64,000 nt of DNA, taken from the NCBI RefSeq assembly GCF_000247815.1, contig NC_021686.1, positions 7,169,537 to 7,233,536 on the forward strand, given 5' to 3'. The notes beneath the pieces are model-generated. The model saw nothing but the letters and a program-made list of their open reading frames with translations, was not told the DNA's origin and ran no database searches. Shown here one piece after another: positions 1 to 10,659 of this stretch. Numbering within the stretch: the stretch's first letter is position 1; every line of letters starts with the position of its first letter. This DNA is from Ficedula albicollis (taxonomy: Eukaryota > Chordata > Aves > Passeriformes > Muscicapidae). A program made the translations under genes and the position numbers.

Positions 1-1517
1 GTCCTTTCTCCAAAGAAAAGTTTTCTGCCATTTGTATGTTTACATTTTTGTTGTTCTCATTGGCACTTTGTAGCATTGCTTATTGGAGTTTAGTTGAGTG
101 TGTGTCAGGAGAATTGGAAACTTTTAAGCCTGAAAAATTAATATCATTTGGGAAAGAACTTGGCCAGTCTTGTGTTTGTTTTTCAGGCATGAAAATGTTC
201 AGGAAGAACACTGAAAAGATAGGTGAAGGAAGAGCAGAAGGCTATAAGGATTTGCAAAACCTGACTTTAACTAAAGGAGCCTGTTTGTATTAAGTATTAC
301 TCTCACAGAATACATAGACAATTGGAACTAAAGATGAACTCAAATCTTAGTGTCTTGGTATCCACAAATTCTAAGTCTTTGAAGCATTTCTCATGTATCT
401 CTTCAACACACTGAAGTTTAGTTTTATTGTTTGTTTCAAGCTTTTTGTGCTTGCCATATTCTTTTTTCAAACTTCTGCTGATAAAATTATAGAAAAAAAA
501 TGCAGTGAAAGAAGCCTGTGTGAAGATGGGGTCTATGTTCCTTAATTCACAATAAATGTCCATCTCAGCCTAGATTAAGAGGTTACAGGAAGAGATTTAT
601 GGCAGTTTAAGCCATGCTGCCTCCTCTGATTTGCCTGCTCCCGTTTTTCATTTTGGAGTACCATGAAAAACTCTGGTGTTCTTCCTCACAGAAGCAGGCC
701 TATCTCATTTGGAACCAATCTGTTTTCAGTAAAATCCACTTTCAGTTCTGATAAAATTTTTCCACTGTGTTGATCTATGGAGCTGAGTTGCTGATTTGAT
801 AAACTGTGATGAAAAAGTAATTTGTCTCTCTGAAATAAAGGTTAACTGTCTGCCAGATTTCACTGTTCAAAACAACTGTTCTTTGCCTACAGAAAAATGA
901 GTTAGAGGAAAATTGAAACCTTTTGAAAGCATCTTTTCCTCTCATTAATCACAATGCTTAACAGGTTTGGCTAAATGCAAGTTGCTTCTTTCCTGGGTGA
1001 GGTGAAATCTTAGTGTGTAGATTCAAATCAAGAGGGATTTCCCACTGGAAACTGCCCAAAAGAGGTCAGAGGTGATGTTTCCTGCTGAAGTGTCTGTGGA
1101 TTTGGTGTGCATCCATACTGCCTTGCATCCTGCTGTGCTTGGGGAAGCTGGAAGGCACACTGAACCCTCTGTGGCTCTGAACAGGTCTTGCCCAGCCGAT
1201 GCCAGGCAGGTCATGCAGACCCACCAGCTCAGCATCCCTAAGCAGTGAAGCAGCAGCAGCAGCAGTGCAGTTCCATTCATTGCCCTGGAAATGTGTGACC
1301 TGCCAGGTCCTGCAGGCCAGTCAAACAGTCCTCAAGGAGCAATTTATTGACTTCCCCTCAGGTACTGTATAATGTCCTAAATGTATTCTTGAAACTAATG
1401 GTTCTTAGAAGTTATTCAGCACTTGATGCATTGCTTGTTTTCATGCAGAGAAAATATGCTTACAGTTTAGTCAGAGCATAGTTTTGGTAGATTGTTTATT
1501 CTTCTGATAAACACAGG
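1..1517. other. Single-copy non-coding sequence
   Basis: AT-rich sequence with no repeat family that I recognise. Open frames on both strands are under 100 codons and show no domain, signal peptide with a plausible mature protein, or supporting splice context. A slightly more GC-rich patch at about 1060-1330 contains a short CAG run but no coding signature. Confidence 0.6.
1251..1265 (+). repeat. (CAG)5 microsatellite
   Basis: Five perfect CAG triplets within non-coding sequence. The tract is short and there is no sign that it is part of a coding polyglutamine or polyserine run. Confidence 0.85.
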
Positions 1518-1672
1518 CAAATAACTATTTAAAAAAAAGATTCTCTCACAAAGGTAATATTCAGAGGTGTGCTGATAAGAAAAAAGTTACAATGTTTTGG
1601 ACAATTTTTCTTATCAGCACACCTCTGAATATTCCCTTTGTGAGAGAATCTTGTTTTTGAAATAGTTATTTG
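1518..1672. repeat. Long near-perfect inverted repeat (hairpin)
   Basis: The left arm at 1518-1585 and the right arm at 1605-1672 are reverse complements over about 68 bp, separated by a 19-nt spacer (1586-1604). By hand the differences are one G/T site in the middle of the arm (AAGGTAAT against AAGGGAAT) and a few changes in an A-rich stretch. A transcript from either strand would fold into one long hairpin. I see no target-site duplication at the outer edges. Possible explanations are a small foldback or MITE-like element, a replication template-switch event, or a small-RNA hairpin precursor. The sequence alone does not choose among them. Confidence 0.9.
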
Positions 1673-2089
1673 TAGGAATTGTATTCCTACTGCAATACGT
1701 ATTATTTTTTAAGTTCAGTTGTAGCTTGAATAATGTCTGGTAGTTGTAGTGTATGTATCATTTATAATATCCTCCATGTCATAGGCATTAGTGTTTGTTT
1801 CATCTAAAGAAAATTTGTAAGAGATTTTGAATGCTTTTGTTTTTTAGCAGGAATAAGTGCTGACATCTAAAAATCCATTTCAGCACAGATCATGGGCACA
1901 CAAGCTAAAGGTCATATTGGTCAACACAGACAACTTTTGATTCATTAGCAGCTTGAAGGTGGACTAACAGTCACCAGTATTTGTCAAGTGATTGATTAAT
2001 TTCTCAGCGATAAACATGAAAGAAAATCTTTATGCCACAAGCAGTTTTGTCAAGTAGCTTGGAAAGGCTGTTTGATAGATGGAGCCTTC

Positions 2090-2270
2090 AGGGTAGAACC
2101 TAACAGGAATCAATTGTTGTCCTGACTATAACTAAGCATGAGCTCCTAATTAGCAACTCAACTCATCATTAATTCTCAGCAGCCCATCTGCCTTTGCTTT
2201 ATGTACGTGTGCTACCTACATTTCACTCTAATCACCGACAAAATTTTGAGCTGTGTATTTAATAATCCAA
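2090..2270. promoter_or_regulatory. Candidate conserved non-coding element
   Basis: This patch has several homeodomain-type core sites (TAATTAG at 2147-2153 and a CATTAATTC shortly after), a CAATTG E-box, and no low-complexity or repeat character. That texture is common in vertebrate developmental enhancers. This is an impression from composition only; conservation was not tested. Confidence 0.2.
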
Positions 2271-5200
2271 AACACTTGTCCCAGTAGATAATAATTTCAG
2301 GTTTTTGTTCCAGAAACATGTATTTGTCAGTTAGAACAAAAAACATTTTAAATGGGGAAGCAAAAAGGGTTGTTTACACTTCAACAAAGAATTATTGTGT
2401 TGTTAGCAAGGCACCGTTTCCCTTCTGTCATAACTGCTATCAGGTTAGCACCAGATCCCTCCCTGATTGAATCCCACTGATTGAAGGGGGACAAGCCTAT
2501 ATTCTGTCTGGCCATACCGTAGGAAGTACAGAAACACTGGCTGCATTTTAATGTCATCGATCTTTTTGTGAAAAATCCTAGAAATGAATTGTGCTTTTCT
2601 GATACGGGTTCCATGTTATTGTCCAGAAACAGTTTGGGATTCAGTGTAAGCAATACCACCTGGTCAGCTAGACTGGGAATCTAAAAAGCAAATAAATGAA
2701 GAAAAGAAGTCGCAAATAAAGATTATGGAAATTTGAGAACTTCAGTGTGGTGTTGTTTGGGCACTTTTACTTTTTCAAAGATAGTGAATTATGCAACAGG
2801 ACTTTGTTTTTTCCTCTTTTAGACAATTCTTTTGCCTTAGGACTCTCAGCTGCTTCCGTCTTTTTAGTTAATCAAATAGATACCAAGGGAAATTTTGCTT
2901 TTGTCAATAATAACTGTGAGATCAGGGTTCCCAGATACTATAAATCCTCTCTTTATTTTGAGCTTGGCTTTGAACTTTACCTAATCCTCATGTTTCACAT
3001 TATCTCTGTATTAGCAGCCATTTATTTTAAAATAAAACCTTCCTTTTCATAACAAAATGCCAAAAATCTCTGGAAAACTTGAAATGCTTTTTTTTTTTTT
3101 TTTTTTATTCATCAGTGACTTTATTGCAGCTATCATGAATGATGAACTTGATTTACTTGAAATAGCTGACAGAAACTGTTGTGGGGGGTAGAGAGGAGAA
3201 AAATGTTTTTCACTTTCTCTACAAAATGTTTGATTTCGATTTAGTGAATGGGGAGACAAATGTGAGGCAGAGCTTGTAGCAGTGCCAGAACATGTCTCAC
3301 CTGCCCTGTGGGTGGCTGGAGCTCACTCTGGAGTCCCAAATCTCAGCAATTTGGCTTTGGAATTGCAGCATAACTGCTCAGGATAGCCACCATGGGAACA
3401 CATCAGGGCCAAGCATGCATAGCACAGTTCCTTTGGGGGACAAGGGTAATCTCTCAGCATGAAATAATGCCAGACTTAGCTGGGGTAGGTAACATAGAAA
3501 GGATAATTTAATTAATAATTTATATCCTCTTGTCAGTCAGGAGGGTGAGCAGGGACATTTTGGACAATATCTTGTAATTTTGAGAAGTAGAGCTCTGAAC
3601 TTTGTGCCACAAGTAATATTTTGTAATTTTTTGTTTAAATGGCCACAGTTATAGAGGGTTTAATGGAGAAGGTTTTTCTTGCTCCTCATTCTTTGTCCAT
3701 AATGCTGGAAATTCCTGGAGAGGCAACATATTCCCTGGAGGGAATGTGTCTGAGAAGAAAAACTTCAAGCTGCCATTGATGGTTCGGCATTTGACTGAGC
3801 TCTGGGAGAGCGGATTAATATCACCCACTGTCAGCCATGAGCAACACACACAGTGGAACCCAGCTAAGGCCCCAGATGCTCCTGCTGCACTGTGGTGTAA
3901 ATCAAAACCAGCTCAGTTGAAGACAGTTGAGTCGTGCCATGAAAAGGAGATATTATCTTATTTGAACATATTACATCTGTGAAACATCCATTCCATACTG
4001 ACAGTTCACCAGCAAAGCTAGTCTTGTCCCACTTCATTTGCTGAGAATTTTTCTTTCATGCCCTGAATTCATAAGGGGTGCCAATCTACACAAAGAATTA
4101 ATAACAATCTCCTTTTCCATCCATTTTGTTAATTGAAATAGGAGATCTACAGCAGTAATCAAACCCTCCCACTTTCTGGTCTGTGTTCTTAACAGGTATG
4201 TAAAAAAATCAATTTTATTTAGGAAAAAGAGCAAGGTCTCACACTGATGTTTTAATGAAGAATCCACTTAAGAGGAGATCAGTTTAAATTGTCTGTCTTG
4301 GTGTGCATTTTCTGTATTGATGCTGAAAAGACACCATATATGCAAGCTTTAACTTTATGTTCAGAAATTACTTCACAAAACAGTTAAAGAGCTGTTAAAT
4401 AGGGAGAAAAGTGGTGCTGTGTTACCTCTTTATTACCTGGCCTCCTGAGCCTGTGTGTAATAGGGAGTAATTTTGTTTCTGGCTATAAACTAGCTGGGCT
4501 GGCAATCTCCAGAAATGTGGTATCATGTTTTTAGTAGCTAGCCCCACTTTTGGATTCATATTTTCTTTTTTCTTAAGAGTTTCCTCTTTTGCTTTTTCTG
4601 ATGGCCACAGCTTTCCACAGCACTGTTTGTAACTTGAGCAGTAGGTTTTGTAATAACAGTCCACTCCCTCAAGTAGAGTCTTTATAACTATTATCCCATC
4701 TGTGTGACTGCACTGTAAAAATTACAGCTCATAAAACACCCATTATGGCCAAAAAGAGTCCAGTAAGCATTCTGGAAGTAAAGATGACTTTTCAGTTACA
4801 ATTACACGTTGTGTAAATGGAACACAAACTTAGGACAGATTTTGATACTTCAGTGCCATAATGCAATGCCTTTGAGAACAGTGTATTGAAACCAAGTCTA
4901 CAGCTGGCCTTTGCAGACACCAGTTTTGTGGAGATAAAGAAATAAAAACACCTTCTGGGCTCAAGTGAGGATTGACCTACATTGCTATTCTAAGCTAAGT
5001 ACTCACTGAAGAAAAAACTGTGAGATGGTTGTTCAGCACCTGAAAGAGCTCAGGAAAGAACTTGGACAGTTTATACAGGTCCCAAATGCATAAGGATGCT
5101 GATGAGACTGCTCAGGCTCATATTGTCTGCAGGAAATGCAGGCAGAGTTGAGCAATATTGTCCTGTGCTAAGAGCTGACATAAGAACAAACCACGTGTAT

Positions 5201-5799
5201 GTTGACCTAGTCTGGAAACCATAATATAGGCTCTGTAGATTCATATTTACCAAATGGTTCCCCAAATCCCTGTACCTTGGCAGGAGTAATGTGTTGAGTA
5301 TTGACAATGGGAATAGCAGCTTTGAAACAGCTGCGGCACAAGTCACAGGGATACATGACCTATTTCTTTCATGCTCTCTAGTTTATTTGAAGATGAAAAT
5401 TCTGCTTTTCTAATTTACTTTGCTTTCAGTCTGTGCACCTAATTCTATTTTGTTTGATTTTTTTTTCTTGTTTTTAGCAGCAAAGTTATCAAAATACTAC
5501 TTAATGAAAGACAGTTCTATAAAAAGGTGTGGAAAAAACCACAAGATTTAGGGCGAATAAATGCAGCTGTGTTACTGTATCAATATAAGTGTATCTTTTA
5601 ATTTAGTGTAACAGTACTGCTGTTGCTGTGATCAAGATTTAGAAGTACTTTTTTGGTAGGAATATTTTGTTTCTCAGCAGAAGCTGATGGAATCCAATTC
5701 AGAAAGCTGTAATTGGCTTTCCAGTATAAAATGCTGGTTTCCTCCACCCTCTCCTCAATATAGCACAAGATTATATGTTTTTATGTGCCTGCCAAGCTG

Positions 5800-6010
5800 A
5801 AATCTCAAGGAATAGATTTACATGGAGCATTAAATGCAATATGTAGCTAGGAAGCTGTGCAATAAAAGAAAGATATGCTGAAATTCCTGCAAATTACAGA
5901 CCTAATCCACTTCATGGGTGGCTCCAGGGAGCTCAGTTACAATGGACAGCCTCATTTTACCAGAGAATAGATGAGCTCGAATGTATCTCTTCTAATTAAT
6001 GAGGAGAAAA
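5800..6010. promoter_or_regulatory. Candidate conserved non-coding element
   Basis: A compositionally mixed, non-repetitive block in AT-rich DNA that ends in a TAATTAAT homeodomain-type core (5993-6000). It resembles conserved non-coding sequence in style but has no direct support. It could equally be ordinary unique DNA. Confidence 0.18.
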
Positions 6011-9000
6011 ACCCTGAAGGTTCGACTGAAAGAAGACAAAATTGCAGGGAGCAGAGTAAGGAAAGCAGGTTTTTTTCTGTAGACTGAAACAACTAATTAG
6101 CTTTTATTTTTCATAGAATGTAGGACTCTAATTTTGCAGGGAAGTCCTAAAGTGGTAACTGGCCATTGATAAAAAGAGGATTTGGTTTGTTGCTACTGAG
6201 TCATGAAATGTTTTTTTACTGATACTGAAATTGCTGAGAGCTAAACTTAAAGAATGAGTTGTGTCCTGAAGTGAATCCAGGCTGGAGTGAGCACCTCCAG
6301 CTGGGAGGTAGCAGGGAAAGCACTGAGCTGTGGGAATCTTCAAGGGAGTTTTGGAAGGTTCCCACCTCCCCTGAGCTGTTCTCAGTCCTTCAGGGTGTGC
6401 CCCTTGGGATACTTCTCCATCCAAAAGTTTAGGTGTGTCCATGCTTCGTCTTGGAGGTGGCCACCAAGGTAGCTCAAACAAGCGAGGAGACTCAACCTTT
6501 CTTGCATTGAGAGTTCCAGGTGTAAAAGAATGGAAGCAATTATAAGCCATGCAGTAAAGAATGCACTGCAATGAAGAATTAATTCTACATTGTGCAGGGG
6601 CTTATTAAGAATAATGGAACTTTAATGTGTTTTTGTGACAAGACATTTGTGAATGTGCGTATATTTAGAAATGCTAGTTTATTTCATTTCAGTAATATTT
6701 GTTGAGATGCAGTGACTTTCTGGAGGAGATAAATACATATGAAAATGAATAACAATAGCTGTTCTTTTAGCAAAATTTTACTATATCCTATTTAAGGGTC
6801 ATGGGAAAGTTCACATATACCACTACAAACTTTTGCGTCTTCATCTTCAAGAAGAACTTAATATTTTTTGTGATTCATACTTATGGAGACTGGCATCTTA
6901 GTTACATACTTTCCAATGAATTTTTCTGATTGTAGAAGTAGTAAGTGGTCAGTAGATTATTTATCTATCAGTCTGTTATTAATGGAATGCATGGGATGTT
7001 GCACAGCTGGACAGTTTGCATAAGCAGTTGCCAGAGCACACCACTGATATTTTCTGGCTTGTTTGGAAGCAATGTCATTATTCTTGGGGTGAGAGACCAT
7101 TCCAAAGACATTTAGTTAGGCTGAAATCTTCAAAACTGGGATTAATTGTGGTTTTGCGGCAATTTTCAACTTAAGTTTTGGGGTGGCATGTTCTTGTTTC
7201 TTTGAAACTTTAAAACTCGAACTTATATTAAAGAAAAATAAATTCAGCAAAATATGACTTAAATCTGTATGTGTTACCTAAAGAAGTCAAAATTGTTATA
7301 TTTCATCAAGTGTAACTTAACATTTTAATTGGTCTAGGGCTGATCTGTCAATGAATTTTTTAAATTTTGAAATGACAATAAGAAAACATGCCATTTAAAC
7401 ACATGATTAACTGATTCATTTCTATAAGGCAGGGACTTTCTAGCTGTGTCAGAGAAGTATTTACCTTAAAATGGTCTCTGCTATATTTTGAAGTAGGTGG
7501 TTTTGGTACCAAAGAATGACACCCTCCCCGCCCCATATTTTCCTTTTCCCGTGGGACAGAGTAAGGCTGGCCCTTTGCTAGAAGTCTGTAGCATAACTTT
7601 AGGCTGAATCAGTACAAATTCTTCAAAATATAATTAATTGCATTGCACTGAAGTTATCCAACAAGTCCTTCAAGTGTATAATCAACAGCAGTAATTTGAC
7701 AAGTTTATAAATCACTTTACAAGACAAATCCTGATTAAATAAGAAAGGGACTTAATCTTTTCAATACAACATAAATCATGTGTATGCTAAGAGATAGGAT
7801 CAATTTAATTTTCTACAGCTGTGCTACTGACAGGTATTGTTTAGAAAGCAACACAGAATTCCTTGCAGTAAATCAAGAATTTGCTTGGAAGTTGCATCTC
7901 CACTTGCCTGGGCCAGAGGAGATGGGAAGGCTCTGACCTGATGTGCTGGAGCAGCTGCTCATGGCAGCCCCGGGGCTGGTGGGGCTCCGTGCGAGGAGAG
8001 GCAGCTCCACAGAGGGGATGGATGGGCCAGGGCAGCCCCTTGCTCAGGATGCAGTGGGACTGGTGAGTCCTCCCTGCTCAGGGGGAGATTGTCCAAGACC
8101 ATGAGCATTCCCAGAGTCCAGCCCATATATCCCACATGTGTGTGTTTATATGGGTTTGTAGCTTTCTGGGTATGTGGTTAACCTAACTAGGGCTTTATTA
8201 AACCCTAATACACAGATTCAATCTAGAGGGGCACTCAGAATGTCTAAGATTTCTTACCTTCTTCCTCCCTCCTTCAGGCCTTAGTTGTATAAATTGCCCC
8301 TTTTGTTTCTAATTTGGTGGCTGAATTCTTGTTGTGTATCCAATACTGGTGTCCAAAGTGCAAATTAATGGCTTTGTTTATAGGGAAATAACTTAAAGAA
8401 AATTCAAAGTCCTTGACATGCAGCTGGTAAATCCCTTTGTTTTTAGCAATGTTGTTGCAAAAGTTACTGAGAAGGTGCTTAGCATCTTCATCTACAAAAT
8501 CAGAATGAAAACACAGAGCTGAGAGCCAATTTTTGTACTCTAGTACATGTATAATGCTTCTAGAATAACCCAGAGTCTTGTAATGAAGGCCAGTTGCAAC
8601 TGTTTAACAGACAGGACTAATCTGTGCTGGCCTCTGGCTTCCTTTTAAAAAGGGGGAGGCCCAAGGTGGTAAAATTTTTATGCTGTAGATTGTCAGCATG
8701 AAGAATATAATGTTTTTTAATACAAATTCTCATTTCTTTTAAATATACTCTCTTGGTTGTAGCTGTAATTTACTGAATATTTTTGAATACACTAATGTAT
8801 TTTTATTAAAGAATAGAAAATAGCTTCCTGCTGTTTTTGCATTACATTTGGTGGTTTAATTAATTGTCTAGACTAAAGGTATGCTGTACTTTTTAGTACA
8901 GATGTCTCCTGCAGCTAAAGGCATGCATTTCTTGGAGGGATTAAGTAGCTATGAATGCTGGGGAATGAATGGACTTTGGAAACCTCCCAAAAATTTATTG

Positions 9001-10301
9001 TGTAATGATTTTTGTCGTGGTGAAAGCTGCAGTGGCTGGAGTTCCAGGCAGAAAAATTAATCTCTTTCAACACAGTGAAATATTTCCTGAATACTTCTGT
9101 TGATGTTCCTCTTCAAGAGCAAACTTGTAAATATTCGGGTTTTTTCTTCAGGTTTGGAGCCTTAGTCACTCTGCCAAAATCAGAGAACTGTGCGCTTCAC
9201 AGTTTACTTGGGAAACTAATGGAAATATTCTACTGATCCTAAGAACTGCACATGTTTCTGTATAAACACAGCTTGGACCTTGCTATGAGATTTGATCCAT
9301 ACATAGAGTAGAAGGGTCCCATCACTGAAAAGTTTATGATTGAATAAATAAAACCTAGGGATACAATAAACAGTGATAAAGTACAAAAGATACTAATATT
9401 TTATATAGGGAAGAAAGAGATATATGGAAATTAAAACGGTATTTGGGGTTTTAAGCTGGAAGACTGCAGTTAAATGAATCACTTATTGTGTTGATGTGCT
9501 GTTGTATGAAACGAGTTAAAAATATATTTCTCATTACTGGTGAAAAGTGATGGTCTAGGGGAGAGCCTTTGTGACACACTGAATTTTATTGTCCCTATGG
9601 ATTGCTCTTTGATTTCCTGGCTCAGCTTGTAAACTTGATTGGTTTTGGGCAATAACGACTCAGTGGTCAGGGCAGTGGGAGTGAGATCTGCTCTCCTGAC
9701 CTGGGCTTAGGGATAGGCACCGCAGTGGGACAGGGCTCATGGGGGTGCTGGCTCCAGGGACTCTGCAAACACCAGGGATGCTCCAAGATGCAGCTGGCTG
9801 AGATGCCCTGCCTGCTGCAATCTGGCTTGCCTGGATTTTACAAAGAATAAAGCTCTGAAAATTCCTCTGTATTCCCCCTGCTCCCTTCTTCCCCCCTCAT
9901 TTCAGGAAAACAAGCAGATCAAATAATAAGGAACCAACCCTTTCCTAGTAATTCAATATTTCCAAACACATTTTTGACATTTTGAGCAATAAAGTTGTAC
10001 TGAGTTCTAGTTACAAGTAGTGATTAAACTAAACTTCCAGTGCTGTTGTCAAGACGTAGTCTGTTCTGAATCTTGGATGAAAAGTATCAGAGGTGCTCTT
10101 TTTTCCTTTTTGTAGGGATGCATTCCCTTGCACACATACTGCACTCCATAATGTCATCACTGACCTCTCCACTACCACTTGTGAAGACCCAGTTCCCAAT
10201 TAGAACAAGTCCTGGGCCCTCTCCCTGTCCGTCAGTTTTTTGGTCACTCCCACTCTGTTTCACTGTTGGCCTTTCCGCCCTAACCCCACCCTTGTGTTAC
10301 C

Positions 10302-10549
10302 CCCCTGTCTCCTAATAATTGGTCCCTAAGGATTTCCCTGCCTGCTCATCCCATGTACTAAACCTGTACCCTCATAAGCCTTGGTGTCCCCTGTCTCCTA
10401 ATAATTGTTCCCTAAGGATTTCCCCGCCTACTCATCCCATGTACTAAACCTGTACCCTCATACCCCCTGTCTCCTAATAATTGGTCCCTAAGGATTTCCC
10501 TGCCTGCTCATCCCATGTACTAAACCTGTACCCTCATAAGCCTTGGTGC
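10302..10549 (+). repeat. Three tandem units inside the LTR
   Basis: Three near-identical units lie at about 10302-10387 (86 bp), 10388-10463 (about 76 bp) and 10464-10549 (86 bp). Each begins CCCCTGTCTCC and contains CTAAGGATTTCCC and GTACTAAACCTGTACCCTC. The middle unit lacks the terminal AGCCTTGGTGT block. The outer units agree almost perfectly; the middle one has a few substitutions. Repeated blocks upstream of the poly(A) signal are typical of variable U3 regions of retroviral LTRs. Confidence 0.9.
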
Positions 10550-10584
10550 CTTGGTTCCCCGATCCCAGGATTGTACGTGGCTGA

Positions 10585-10590
10585 AATAAA
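10585..10590 (+). promoter_or_regulatory. LTR poly(A) signal AATAAA
   Basis: A canonical AATAAA hexamer about 65 bp before the inferred LTR 3' end, consistent with an R-region polyadenylation signal. Confidence 0.55.
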
Positions 10591-10659
10591 CATCTTTGTA
10601 AAACCCTGCAAAGGCCTCTTGCTGTTTCACCCCAAGCAACATCTAAATGCAACACCACT

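Larger units (their letters stand above)
1673..10174. other. Mostly single-copy non-coding sequence
   Basis: No recognisable exon or mobile element across this stretch. The composition is AT-rich with short homopolymer runs, including 19 T at 3088-3106. GC-richer patches at about 6280-6480, 7880-8080 and 9660-9840 could be old repeat remnants, but I cannot name a family. The longest open frame (minus strand, about 6128-6571, 147 codons) has no recognisable domain and is probably chance. Confidence 0.55.
10180..10654 (+). mobile_element. Solo LTR of an endogenous retrovirus
   Basis: The 475-bp element starts TGTGAAGACCC and ends GCAACA, so it has the TG...CA ends expected of an LTR. It is flanked on both sides by the 5-bp sequence CCACT (10175-10179 and 10655-10659), consistent with a target-site duplication. 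A poly(A) signal AATAAA at 10585-10590 lies near the 3' end and gives the plus orientation. Three tandem units occupy the middle. No gag, pol or env sequence adjoins it, so it is a solo LTR left by recombination between two LTRs. A 5-bp duplication fits ERVL-type and some other classes; I do not assign the family. The exact 5' boundary depends on the short duplication and could be wrong. Confidence 0.65.

Noticed and set aside
6128..6571. 147-codon minus-strand frame
   Set aside because: No domain, no splice context, and it lies in a locally GC-richer patch where stop codons are rarer.
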